Positions 48,331-59,886 of a stretch of 64,000 bases of DNA are shown one piece after another. How positions within the stretch are numbered: position 1 is the first letter of the stretch; every line of letters begins with the position of its first letter. This stretch comes from Brachynemurus nebulosus (taxonomy: Eukaryota; Arthropoda; Insecta; Neuroptera; Myrmeleontidae). The stretch spans positions 1 to 64,000 of the forward strand of contig JAPWDM010000059.1 of assembly GCA_035578155.1 (NCBI GenBank), read 5' to 3'. The translations under genes and the position numbers were made by a program. Below the pieces are notes generated by a model that had not been told where the DNA came from, made no database searches, and was given only the letters and a program-made list of their open reading frames with translations.

Positions 48331-49607
48331 ATAGAGTCTCTTTTTATCGTATTATCTCTTTCTGTTGTATTGGAAAAATCCTATTTTTATTTATTTTGAT
48401 TATACACGTATTTTAAGGGTATTACTACACTTAGTACTTCTACTACCTATCATATTTCAAATTTCTTTGGATAAATATTCAGAATAATGCCTTAATAAAT
48501 TTCTACGGTTATATAAATGTAATATTATTAAATTTAATTAATTAAACTATAATATTTCTTTGATTAAATAAAATTTTAAAATTATATTTTTGGTAGTGCA
48601 CAAATAGCCTTATGCATTTGTAAACATAATATCTCTAGTATAAGTAGATTAGATCTGTTATTTTGTTTTCGAAAATTTATTTTTGCTTTCAAATTCAAAT
48701 TGTAGTAGAATTGATTTTTTTTTCCTAAATACTGCACATTATTTTAATTTCTTTATTTAACACATTACGTTAAAAAATTATAATAATATTTTTAAAATTA
48801 TTAATATTTTTAATAATTTAATTATTTAAACAAATTCTTTAAATATATTTAATAATTTTTTATTTTAAAAATTCTATTGTGTCAGCGTTTTTAACCAGAT
48901 AGCACCACAGGTATGTACAATACTGCCAAATTAGCTTGAATTTAAACTAATATTTCAACAATCAGAATTTCAAATCAACTCGTCTTTGTGTTGAAATGTT
49001 GACATATAGATTCGGTGCTGATATTTGACTGATATTTGAGAAAAATAGGTAATAATTCATGTTAATTTATATATTACATTTTTAAAATCAAATAGTAATT
49101 AATATTTGTCCTATTATTTGTTTTTTATTTTGTTTTATATAGGTAAAAAATTTAAAACCACATTAAAAATTACATGAAACCGTGAAGCAAATGTTATTTA
49201 TATACGAGAAGAATATAGCTAAAATAAAAAAGAAAATATAAATTCTAAACAGGCAATTATTAATAGAATTTGTCAACATAATAAGGTAAATACATATTTA
49301 TTAAAAACTGTGGATTTTGTGATTGAATTTTTTCTAATAATTTGAATGTACATGTTAAAAAGTTAATATCAACAGCAATACTTTTATGTATTATAAATTC
49401 CTATTTAAAACATGGATGGTGAATTTAAAGATATAATAAGAAGAAAAAGAGAACACACAGTAAACTAAAAACTTGGATTAAGAAGGAAAACATCAACTAA
49501 GTACATGCCGGATAAGCCCTTGAATAAAGGTCCAACTTTAGTTTTGTTTCCGTGTCGAATGGTTATTTTCTTCAGCAAGAGAATTTAAAAAGGTAAAATC
49601 GTCGGTA
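48331..49607. other. AT-rich region, no gene seen
   Basis: Extremely AT-rich between 48520 and 49500. A CAGCGTTTTTAACCAGA at about 48884 resembles a hAT end but lacks a partner. No coding signal. Confidence 0.45.
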
Positions 49608-49983
49608 CACAGAAAGAGTGACACAGTTCAAAAAAAAAAAACAGCTACTTCAATATCTCTATTCAAAAGTTTTATTATTTACTTCAAAAGTTATCATAGT
49701 TTCGGATTTCTAAAATTTTCAAAATTTTTTTGGAGATAACCCGTTGATACTCACCTTGTATTCCAACAATAAAAATAACAAGTTAATTTTGATAACATTA
49801 AAGATTTTGATAAAAAAAATTCGCTACTTTGAAGTAAGGAAAAAACGACAAAACCGCCTTCTAGCGGTTAATTTTGGAAGTAGCAATATGTCGTTCTGGG
49901 ACATAAAAATATGCAAATTTTGCTATACATTTACACAATAAACTCGAAAATGTAAATTTTTGAGTTGTGTCACTCTTTCGGTG
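49608..49983. mobile_element. TA-flanked MITE (CACAGAAAGAGTGACAC ends)
   Basis: The left end CACAGAAAGAGTGACACA and the right end TGTGTCACTCTTTCGGTG are inverted with one mismatch; TA lies outside both (49606-49607, 49984-49985). The CAC(N)GA start resembles that of the CACGGAGAG elements, so a shared transposase is possible. Interior noncoding, 376 bp. Confidence 0.86.
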
Positions 49984-50252
49984 TACCGTCGAAATGTTTT
50001 GTTACGTTTGGAAAATAAATTCCGTTCTAAATTTTTTTTCGTAACCGTTAAAAAATTTAGCTCAAAATATTAAATTCAGTATTGGTAAGGCAAAGATTCT
50101 CAGTTGCGCCTCTGGTGGTAAAATTAGACCTAGTGTCAAGTAAAAATACGTATATGTTTAATTGGTGATAAAAATACACATAATTTGTATAATAGATATT
50201 TCACCGGTCATTTCTCTCACCGGCCCTGTACATAAACGCATCTGTTATTAAA

Positions 50253-50400
50253 ATACCCCTGTCGCAGCATCCTGCATAACATAGCGAATTTCCATTTACA
50301 AAAGTACGTTTTTCTTTGGAAACTAGTTGATATAGAGTAATTGTAAATAAAAAATACCCCTGTCGCAGCATCTGCATAACATAGCGAATTTCCAAATCTT
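50253..50400. repeat. Two direct copies of the TA-core repeat terminus
   Basis: ACCCCTGTCGCAGCATC with GCATAACATAGCGAATTTCC occurs at about 50257 and again at about 50355, in direct orientation. Confidence 0.7.
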
Positions 50401-50404
50401 GGGC

Positions 50405-50696
50405 ACTGGCGGATCTCATCTAAGACCTGTACCTATTTAAAATAGTTTAGCTTTCTAAGAGTAAAAGAATTTTTAAAATCGGTTGGGTAATTAGTTTTGG
50501 TATTTTTGGGGACCCAAGAACCCGAACGAATTTTGTGCAGCATAGTTGTATCCATCTAAAATAATTTAGTTCTCTAGCAGTGAGAAATTTTTTAGCATCG
50601 GTTCGATAGCTTATTACTGGCGTTTTCGGATCTGCAAGATCCCGGTGGACCTCATTAAAAAATCAGCTCGACCGTATATTCTGGGCGGACTTTATG

Positions 50697-50770
<74 letters not shown>

Positions 50771-52015
50771 TCAAAACCCGTTGTGTAGCATTCTACGCCG
50801 CATTTGCATCCGCAGGACAGTTGTGGATCTCAGATAACACAACCTGTACCTATCTAAAATAGTTTACCTTGGTAATAGTAAAAAGGTTTCAAAATCGGTC
50901 AGTTATTTTATTTTTGACACTTTTAGGTCCTACTGACACTTCAGACCTTACATAACGTAATCTATATGTATCTAAAATAGCTTAGCTCCCCAACAGTGAA
51001 AAAATTTTCAAAATCGGTCGGCTAATTTATTTTTGACGCTTTTGGATCCGATGGACCCTGGCAGACTTTACATAACGTAATCTATATTTATCTAAAATAG
51101 TTTAGCTCTGTAAGAGTGAAAAAATTTTCAAAATCGGTCGGTTAGTTTATTTTTACCACTTTTGGGTCCCATGGACCCTGGCGGACCCTAAATAACGTAA
51201 TGTATGTCTATCTAAAATAGTTAGTTCCCCAACAGTGAAAAAATTTTCAAAATCGGTCGGTTAGTTTATTTTTGACACTTTTGGACCCATGGACCCTGGC
51301 AGACCTTACATAACGTAATCTATATTTATCTAAAATAGTTTAGCTCTGTAACAGTGAAAAAATTTTCAAAATCGGTCGGTTAGTTTATTTTTGACACTTT
51401 TGTATCCCATGGACCCTGGCAGACCTTACATAACGTAATCTATATTTATCTAAAATAGTTTAGCTCTGTAACAGTGAAAAAATTTTCAAAATCGGTCAGT
51501 TAGTTTATTTTTGACACTTTTGGGTTCTATGGACCTTGGTGGACCTTACATAACGTAATTTATATTTATCTAAAATAGTTTAGCTCTGTAACAGTGAAAA
51601 AATTTTCAAAATCGGTCAGTTAGTTTATTTTTGACACTTCTGGATCCTATGGACTCTGGCAGACTTTACATAACGGAATCTATATTTATCTAAAACAGTT
51701 TAGCTCTGTAACAGTGAAAAAATTTTCAAAATCGATCAGGCAGTTTATTTTTGACACTTTTGGGTCCTATGGACCAAGGCGGATCTTACATAACGTAATC
51801 GATATTTATCTAAAATAGTTTAGCTCTGTAACAGTGAAAAAATTTTCAAAATCGGTCAGTTAGTTTATTTTTGACACTTTTGGGTCCTGTGGACCCTGCC
51901 GGACCTTACATAATGTATTCTAAATCTATCTAAAATAGTTTAGCTCTGTTACAGTGAAGAAATTTTTAAAATTGGTCGTTTAGTTTATTTTTTACAATTA
52001 TGGGATCAGTAAATC
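50405..52015. repeat. ~120-bp satellite-like tandem array
   Basis: About twelve units. Each contains a CTAAAATAGTTTAGCTCTGT block, AGTGAAAAAATTTTCAAAAT, CGGTCGGTTAGTTTATTTTT, a GACACTTTTGGGTCC block and TACATAACGTAATCTATATT. Anchors at 50978, 51098, 51218, 51336, 51456, 51576, 51696, 51816 and 51936 give a period of 118-120 bp. The last several central units are closest to each other; the edge units are diverged, as expected of a decaying array. A TA microsatellite splits it at 50697-50766. Weaker unit traces continue to about 52310. Confidence 0.92.
50697..50766. repeat. (TA)n microsatellite within the array
   Basis: About 35 TA units lying between satellite units. Confidence 0.95.
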
Positions 52016-52769
52016 CTGGCGAAACTCATACAAGTCTAGTACTCTAACAGTAAGAAAAGGGTTCTAAGGATCTCATATAACTTATGGCAGTCCGTAAGCT
52101 TCTTGCGGACATCATTTAATTAATTAATTCAAATACTTTAACTTACTAACTGTGAAAAAATTTTTAAAATCGATTGGTTAATTAATTTCTGGCCTTTTTA
52201 GGTCCCGAAAACCTTGACCTCACATAAAATACCTTAAATCCATTTGAAATGGTTTAATTTTTTAACATTATTAATTATTAGTGGAAAAATTTTCAAAATC
52301 GATTCAAAATATTTTTCCGTACATACATATGTACATTGTACATATTTTGTTTTGTTTCATATTTAATAATATTTATATCATAACATAATCTTCAATTTCT
52401 TGTTTACTTAAAAATTCAATAAAAAAAAAAAAAATTCTTCATTACATTAGCTTAGAAAATCTGTTTAATTTACATTTTTTAACATGGGATAGAACCATGC
52501 TAATTATAATGCAATAAATGAGAAACAAAACTCTATACATGTATGTGTGTTATATCACATATATGTGAATAGTTTTCACTTGTTCTCACAAAATTCTTTA
52601 ATAAAAAAGTGAAATATTTTTATACTTAATAAAGAACTGAGATATAAATATAAATTACTTATTAGACTAACAAAGAAAGAATAAAAGTGAAAATTTACAT
52701 TTTCTCGAAAAATACTTAAAATAGAAAGAAAATTATAAGAATATTTTCTTCATAATTTTTTTTTTCCTT
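52016..52769. other. Decayed array edge and AT-rich spacer
   Basis: Traces of the 120-bp unit (AAAATTTTTAAAATCGATTG at about 52157, AATTTTCAAAATCGATTC at about 52285) fade into featureless AT-rich DNA. Confidence 0.5.
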
Positions 52770-52953
52770 TTCAACGATGTAAAAATTGAACTGCCGTATG
52801 ATAGGATCGAATGATAAAAAATGGCCAGAAAACCTACTTCTGGGCATCCGACGTGTCTGGCTAACGAACTTAGCCAAGCCAATTCAGAATCCAGTCCGCA
52901 CACAAAATTTCATAAGCGTTAGACGTTTCGTTCGAGAGTTATCGTGGGAACAC

Positions 52954-53033
<80 letters not shown>

Positions 53034-53155
53034 AGTGAATATCATTTTCGTACTCTAGGGACCTCAAAACAGATTTCTGCCATAGTCCCGGACTCAGATT
53101 GCGTCATGACACCTACTGTAATAGCTGAATTTCGAGTTTTCGAAATTCGCTAAAA
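52770..53155. repeat. TA-core dispersed repeat, copy F
   Basis: A 'gggcatccgacgtgtctggc' block, then a 'ttcgttcgagagttatcgtg' block, TA tract at 52958-53028, then 'gccatagtcccggactcaga' and a GAAATTCGCTAAAAC end. Same orientation as copy D. Confidence 0.75.
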
Positions 53156-53162
53156 CTTTATG

Positions 53163-53267
53163 TGATTTTTCCGCCTCATTCCGCCAAATTTTTTTCACGA
53201 AACGTTTTCACGATATTTTTTAAAAATAAGATGTTTCGTTTTTGAGTTATCGTGCGGACACACACAC

Positions 53268-53344
<77 letters not shown>

Positions 53345-53588
53345 TTTACTAAGTGTCCGCACGATAACTCAAGAACGAAACATCTTATTTTTAAGAAATT
53401 TTGTGAAAACGTCTACGGTTTTTTGGACATTTTTTTTGAAAAAATTTGGCGGAATGAGGCGGGAAAATCACATAAAGAAAGTTTTTTTTTATTTACAATT
53501 ACTCTATATCAACTAGTTTCCGAGAAAAACGTACTTTTGTAAATGAAAATTCGCTATGTTATGCAGGATGCTGCGACAGGGGTATTTT
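53163..53588. repeat. TA-core palindrome, copy G
   Basis: Sequence on both sides of the TA tract (53269-53342) is inverted: CGCCTCATTCCGCCAAATTT...GTTATCGTGCGGACAC on the left and GTGTCCGCACGATAAC...AAATTTGGCGGAATGAGGCG on the right. The right flank then continues to the family terminus GATGCTGCGACAGGGGTA. The left arm has a deletion of about 25 bp relative to the right. Confidence 0.82.
53269..53342. repeat. (TA)n microsatellite at a palindrome centre
   Basis: About 37 TA units exactly between the two inverted arms of copy G. Confidence 0.95.
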
Positions 53589-55963
53589 TAATTTATTACA
53601 ACAGAAATTTAGTCTGCTGAATGTGGAAGAGAAGCCGTTGAAATTACATTTTTTGAAACAAACTGTAATTAAATTCAAGAAATACAAATTACAATCTCAT
53701 TTCAGTTCTCGAAGTTTGAATAAAAGAGACTCAAATTTATTTTGAAAATATTTTTTTTTATATTTGTTGTATTAAGAATTCTAATAACAACAAAAGCTTC
53801 ATATGCATATAATTATAATAAGTATAAGATTTCATATATAGCTACGATATCTATATTTAATCTAATTGTAAGTTAGAATATCAAATGCAGTTCCATGCAT
53901 GCGCATACATATCTTAAAGTTATTATAAAGGCTTTTAAATGTCGGGTAATTTTATCATAAACATTTTCATTTTATTTTTATATATACATTGTGGACATTT
54001 TACATATTTTAAGTTGGAGACATTTATTTCTATAGCAGAATTTTAATCTTCAGTATAGGTATTTATTTAATTTCTTATTTGATTTTATAAAAAGAAACTG
54101 TCGTGCAGGGTGACTAAACATTTTCTAAAAACTTGCGCGCATGTGTAATGCACGTTACGCAATTTTTGGTAAATTATAATTTATTATTACACGAGAGGTT
54201 TGTATTTTTTCGAATAAATTTGGGTTTGTCAAACAAAAATTTGTTACCTAGCAATTTAAGGAGAAGAACAGTTAATTAACAAAAACGCGACAACGAAGAT
54301 ATTTTTCTGCCGTATGTTTTTTGTTCTAGATTCGGATATTCTGAATTATAGAAGACATTTGGATCGGAGAAGCAGAAAATTCAAATTATTCATAAGTGGA
54401 TATACATATTATTATGTATTGTAATTTTTTAATACTGTTTAAATGTGTAACAATGACTTGTAAATATGTAGCATTGTTATACTGGAGGGTTTTTTCATTT
54501 TCAGGGAACAATTTAGTTTGCGTCCTGAAAATTTTTCCCTTCAGCAGAATTTTTTTTTTTTTTTTAAAAAGTACCAAGATTTTTTTTTCCGCAGGGGGGA
54601 GTAATGTACCGGCACATAATTACATAGTTTGCCGTGCATAAAATTAATTATAAATTAATAATATTAGTATGCTGGGAGAATAATCTTGGTAACAGAGAAC
54701 AGAGAAAAATACATGATTTCGGACTGACAATCGGATTATTATTTCTCTTACTAAATATAGATAAATACGGAGTCAAGCACACGCAACATAATTATATAAT
54801 TTCGACTTTATTCTCAAAAATGTGATCGACCTACAACACCACGCGTTTTGCAAACTCAGTTTTCCATTCAATGAAAACATTTTTACGAAATCTACCCAAA
54901 AAATACACAGTGGGTCATTTCAAGACGGTACTTACTGAACTATATCGCTGCTGAAATGAAAAATTCGTCAAGTGCGTGTTTTTGACACGCACTAAGTAAT
55001 GTGACCTCAGCAAAAGTGTTAATTTATGATTTTTTGGCTCGTTTTTTAAGTACAGTGAGAATACAGCCCTCTTGCGTTTATTCAATATATGCATGTACAA
55101 CTCTATAATTATTATATTATATGTATATTATTATTATTATTAATTTTCTCCCCACTATAATCACACAACGAGATTAATATGTTATCCTTCAGTGACATAA
55201 AAATGATGACTTATAAAATAATAATAATAAAATAAGTAGTTTGTGAAACCGGAACAAATAGTTGCCCTGGAATGCCGGGACAAATCCGGGAAGACTAAGA
55301 CGTATAAATACGCTACATGTTACTCTACATATACATCGCATCGGATAAAATTTTCGATTTCGTAGAAGAAATTAAACCAAAATCAAAATGGTAATAAAAA
55401 TATTTCTACCAATAAATAAAATACAAATTGGCCACACACATGCTAACACAAACATAATGTTCGCGAATTTTGCCACATACAGATGATATTTTCACTCAAC
55501 TATTATTTATAAGTCACTACACTATGCTACGTAGCTTATAGGGTTAGTCCACACCAAATCAACCAATGCTCACAATCTTATATCTTCAGATCATTCATCA
55601 TCAGTACTTGCTTTGAAGATAATGAATATAAATTTTTGTCTTTGTATTACCATTATTTTTGTAGTAATAACAATTTTTAAAATTCAAAAATCGCAATTTT
55701 TAGGAGCGCTTTGAAATATTTAAACACATGTAGCTCAAAAACTATTTGCCTTAGAAAGCTGAAACTGATACCATTAATTTCAGAATTAAAAGGGTTTTAA
55801 TTTGACATATAACATGATAATGCAGTTCAAATTTAACATTTTCTCCACAATCCAAAATACAGATTTTTATAAAAAATCCAAAATCAGATTTCTACACGTC
55901 TTAATTCAGAATAAAAATTATTTCAGTGTGATACCATTAGAATACCATAATGAAACTTTGTAC
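53589..55963. other. AT-rich region, no gene seen
   Basis: A block at about 54962-55005 (CGTCAAGTGCGTG...CACGCACTAAGTAATG) can fold as an AGTGCGTGT/ACACGCACT hairpin and recurs at about 45566. A short CCGGGACAAATCCGGG inverted repeat lies near 55276. No coding signal; the ORFs at 54386-55100 are low-complexity. Confidence 0.45.
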
Positions 55964-56110
55964 AGCTGACTCTCGTTATCAGTCCATTCGTTATGAGTCC
56001 GCCCATTTTTTTTTCTATTGTAAACATTCCCCCTCCATGACCGAAAAGATTCATTTCAGTCTCTCGTTATAAGACCGGAACATTGGTTAATAGTGTAACT
56101 CATAAATCAT
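55964..56110 (+). mobile_element. Pogo-like element end, partner not found
   Basis: TA followed by CAGCTGACTCTCGTTATCAG, then further TCGTTAT/AGTCC words (TTCGTTATGAGTCCGCCC, TCTCGTTATAAGACCGG). This is the repeated-subterminal pattern of pogo-type ends. The opposite terminus is not clear. Confidence 0.5.
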
Positions 56111-56403
56111 CCTGCCAAAATCTTTTTATTCATCAAAATAATTTTTTTATAGGTCCGTGTTTACATAATACACGTGTAGTTGACCAAAACAAGTTTTGTT
56201 CGTTCATCGTGCGGATTATATTACAAACTTTGTTTGACTAACAATATTATTTACAATTTCTACAAAAAAAATTAAAAAAATTTTTTTAAAGAAAATATGT
56301 GTTGATAGTATCGTTTAAACTCCTGTCACACAAACTAGAGAAAAATAGGTAGATTTTGTGCCGCTTCTAACGAATGATAATACTACACTAAACGTCCAGG
56401 CTA

Positions 56404-56746
56404 TTTGATTGTAAATAAGTATATAAATATAATTCACACGCTTGAAAAGTAGGGGAAGTGCGAGTTACGGCGGTCGAGTGGGGACACAGGAATTCTTAGA
56501 ATTTTATTCTCCTACAGTCCCGTAAGCGGACTGATTAATTTTTTGAAAAAAAATATATATAATATGTTATACCTAACCTCTTAAGTAAGTTGTATACAGC
56601 CGACTTTCGTTATCAGTCCGCTTACGGGGCTGTAGGAGAATAAAATTCTAAGAATTCCTGTGTCCCACTCAACCGCTGTAACTCGCACTTCTCCTACTTT
56701 TCAAGCCTGTGAGTTATATTTATATACTTATTTATAATCAAATAAT
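56404..56746. repeat. Inverted duplication of a pogo-like end
   Basis: Left arm about 56404-56540 and right arm about 56613-56746 are inverted copies (inner boundary TAAGCGGACTGAT/ATCAGTCCGCTTA, outer boundary ATTTGATT/AATCAAAT) around a ~70-bp AT-rich loop. The right arm is preceded by TACAGCCGACTTTCGTTATC, a pogo-like terminus like that at 55964; the left arm lacks it. Confidence 0.68.
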
Positions 56747-58038
56747 ATAATAATAATAATTTAAATAATTTTGCTTTAAAATTACATTGTTGATTTTTAG
56801 TTTCTCCATTTCTTAATGATAGCATCTGTAATGTTAAATATATTTAATAAATAATAATTTGTATAAAACTGATTGTTCATTGATTATCATTTACAACATA
56901 ATAATGACAAAAAATTTGATTTTGTATTGATACTTGTTTAGTTTTAATGTTACATAATTTGTATATTTTGTACCTTTATCATTTGAAATAAATGGTCTTA
57001 TATCAACCTCCACGCACAATTAACAAATATACAGAGATCTAATTAAAAACACATTTGCAAAGAAGTACAGCTAAGTAATCGTTTTTACCCAAGTTTCGGG
57101 AATTTTCCCGGGAAAATACCCAATGAATACCCAAATGGGAATTTTCTCGTCGTCCATCTCTATTTTTGAGTAAATATTCGGCTAAACTATAAAAAAGTGC
57201 GTTAATTTTCAAAATTTAGAATAAAATGGTTATTATTTTAATTGAATGTTTTTTGGAATTAGTAAGAAAAAAAACTATGTTCCACTACGGGAGAGAAGGG
57301 GGGGGGGGGATTAAGACAAAAGTCACCTGCAGTCTACATGGGGGGAGGGAGGAGTTGAAAATTGGCTAAAATGGAACTGCGTATGTAGTTTATGGATGCT
57401 GTCTTAAAATAATTTTTTTATTATAGTTGAAGAAATATTCCCAGACACTTTTAATAGTTTCTTTGTCAACGGATAATTGTCTTTTTCTAATTCCAGTCAA
57501 ACAAATAAATAGTGCATAGGGTACTAATTGAACATTAGGTTACGAAATAATAATAATAATAATACTATTTTATATTTTTATATAAATTATGTTTATTCAA
57601 TAATAATTTGATTACAGAAGAATATTTCTTAAAGAAACCGAAAACAAATGACATTAATGATATATTATAACTTAACTGTAAACATATACATAAAATAACT
57701 GAATGACTGGATTCATTGCAAAATATTTAATACTATTAAAAATATAATTTTGAAAAACAAAAATCAGTGGATGTCAATATGTACTGCTTAGAATTTTCAA
57801 ATCAGTTAAAATCAAACGAAAATAGTTTATTCTAATTGAAAATAACATATTTCACTTTTCTTTACAGTATTGCATCATTTTTTTAACTTTGTGAAGATGA
57901 AATAATATTATGTCAAATATTTAAAAAAACTAAATAAAAACCACTGATTCAGGACACTGGTGTAGTGTTGGAAAGTGTACGACAAGGACAAAAAAGAAGG
58001 AAACCGACAAAAGTGTCTGGGAATATTTTTTCAACTAT
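56747..58038. other. AT-rich region with a G homopolymer
   Basis: A run of about 12 G at 57298-57309, followed by GGGGGGAGGGAGGAG near 57340, is unusual in this composition. No gene or element recognised. Confidence 0.45.
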
Positions 58039-58428
58039 AGCTCTGCCGTGTCACACGAATGTCATGTATCTTTAGATCCAACAATTTCGCGTAACAACGT
58101 TTAAAGGATTCTACTCAATCCCTAGTATATATATTGACAATAAAATTAATTAATTTGTTAATAATAGTATAATAATTAATCTATTGTATTTTTAAATTTT
58201 TATTTTGATTATATCACATTCCTTATTTCTTATATTTTCAAATAGTATATTTATACGTTATTAAATCAATACTGCAACATTGAATCAATAACGCATAATA
58301 AAAATCAATTATCTTAGATATTTAATAATATTTGAGCGAATTAAGATAATACGATATTTTATTCAAATCAAGTTTTCTCAAAACTATCATTTCTGAGATA
58401 CGTGAGATTAGTGTGACACGGCAGAGCT
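58039..58428. mobile_element. TIR element with AGCTCTGCCGTGTCACAC ends
   Basis: An 18-bp perfect inverted terminal repeat encloses 390 bp of AT-rich noncoding DNA. I could not identify a TSD, so the superfamily is unassigned. Confidence 0.68.
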
Positions 58429-58870
58429 GATTTGATATGGACTAACCTAATATATATTTACACAGTCGCGCGATATCAGTTTTATATATCCTACCTGGTG
58501 TTTACCTGGCCGCATGGCTACCATAAACAAGATAGAAGAATTACAACACATCCGTACATAAACATCTTTTATTTACGTATAAATTTATGTAATTTATTTA
58601 GTTAATTTACAACAAGAACCAAACGAACTCTTTGCAAACATCCAACTTTGCGAAATTCGTGGCGTGAAGTCACCACTGTCTGTGTGCTTTACTCGCTCGC
58701 ATGCTCGTTTGTTGAGGTGTGACCTATGATCTTGAAAATGTTTAAATAAAAACTGAAATAACACATAAAGTAGCAAAGAACTCACACGACGGTGTACAAA
58801 CCGAAGCGGTGTTTTGTAACATTTAAAATGTATTACATACATACATATAGTACAGTCATCTGGTAATTTT
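58429..58870. other. Spacer, nothing recognised
   Basis: The minus-strand 82-codon ORF 58594-58842 has no recognisable motif. Confidence 0.4.
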
Positions 58871-59886
58871 ACCTGGAAAGTTTTCCGGGAGTTTTAAAAA
58901 TGGGTGATATTATAGATTTTGAGGTACTCTTTTCGATTTTCCATTTTGCCACCTCGTATATTTGCCGCTCGCGCCGCCATATTGGAAAAATGGCGTCGAA
59001 AAGCAGTTTTTTGACGATATCTCCTTTCCGAGTCATTTTACGAGGAAAATATCTATATACAAAATTAAACTAGAGAAAATTTCCTACAATTTATGTCTTA
59101 ACAATTTTTTTCGTAAAATCAATAGTTTCGGCGTACGAGCGCCGCAAAGTGTTAATACGTGTTTTCGCGAGGTAGAGTAAGCTACGCGTTTTTTTAATGT
59201 GGTTTGCCCAATAGGCCTAATCACCTTGTCATGTATAGTTCGGAAATTTAGCGTAATCTTCTTCGTTTAAATTTTCTTGATGGGCCAGGTGTTACAGGTT
59301 CATCGTCTTCAGTAGCGGTTGTGACGTCACTGACTGAAATTTCTTGGTTTCCTGCGATGTCATCATCAAATTCTTCTTGAAATTCTTCATTTTCAATGTC
59401 ATCATAAAATACTGACGAATATTGAGCTAGTGAACGGACAGTAGACATATTATTTCGGACGACCGACAAACGTGCGTAATCGTCTGAATCAAATATCGCA
59501 GTTGTCCGCAACCAATGGACGACTAGCCTAATAGTGTGCTACGCTCACTATACCTCAACGTGGTGTGGAAACGAGTTATTCCGCGAAAACGCGTATTAAG
59601 TAACAGTTTGTGGCGCTCGTACGCCGAAAATATTGATTTGACGAAAAAAATTGTTAGGACATAAATTGTAGGAAATTTTCTCTAGTTTAATTTTGTATAT
59701 AGATATTTTCCTTCTAAAATGACTCTGACAGGAGATATCGTCAAAAAACTGCTTTTCGACGGCATTTTTCCAATATGGCGACGCGAGTGGCAATAATAGG
59801 AGGTGTCAAAATGGAAAATCGAAAAGAGTACCTCAAAATCTATAATGTCACCCATTTTCAAAACTCCCGGAAAACTTTCCAGGTAA
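58871..59886. mobile_element. Long-TIR element carrying an acidic ORF
   Basis: Arms of about 300 bp (58871-59175 and about 59580-59886) are inverted copies at roughly 90% by eye. They begin ACCTGGAAAGTTTTCCGGGA and end with the complement AACTCCCGGAAAACTTTCCA followed by GGT. The ~400-bp centre holds a clean 87-codon frame on the minus strand. Each arm also has a matching ~65-codon frame, but these differ mostly by residue-changing substitutions and look incidental. Superfamily and TSD are not resolved. Confidence 0.78.
59248..59511 (-). CDS. Acidic 87-aa ORF in a TIR element, function unknown
   Basis: The frame opens MRTTAIFDSDDYARLSVV just inside the right arm. It passes through a strongly acidic middle (FYDDIENEEFQEEFDDD, ...ATEDDEP) and ends in a Pro/Ser linker and a basic tail, PGPSRKFKRRRLR, that looks like a nuclear localisation signal. 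Acidic head plus basic patch is the usual style of N-termini of cut-and-paste transposases such as piggyBac-like proteins. No catalytic domain follows, and I do not recognise the family. It may be the first exon or remnant of the element's transposase, or a short accessory protein. Codon composition is less AT-biased than the flanks, which supports a coding origin. Confidence 0.4.
   Translation of the reverse strand: MRTTAIFDSDDYARLSVVRNNMSTVRSLAQYSSVFYDDIENEEFQEEFDDDIAGNQEISVSDVTTATEDDEPVTPGPSRKFKRRRLR

Noticed and set aside
55598..55625. Further CTGATGA sites (also near 46702 and 23453) as hammerheads
   Set aside because: No stem II followed by GAAA at the right spacing.
59596..59793. Matching ORFs in both arms of the 58871-59886 element
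   Set aside because: The arms are inverted copies, and the differences between them mostly change residues, so there is no sign of coding constraint.
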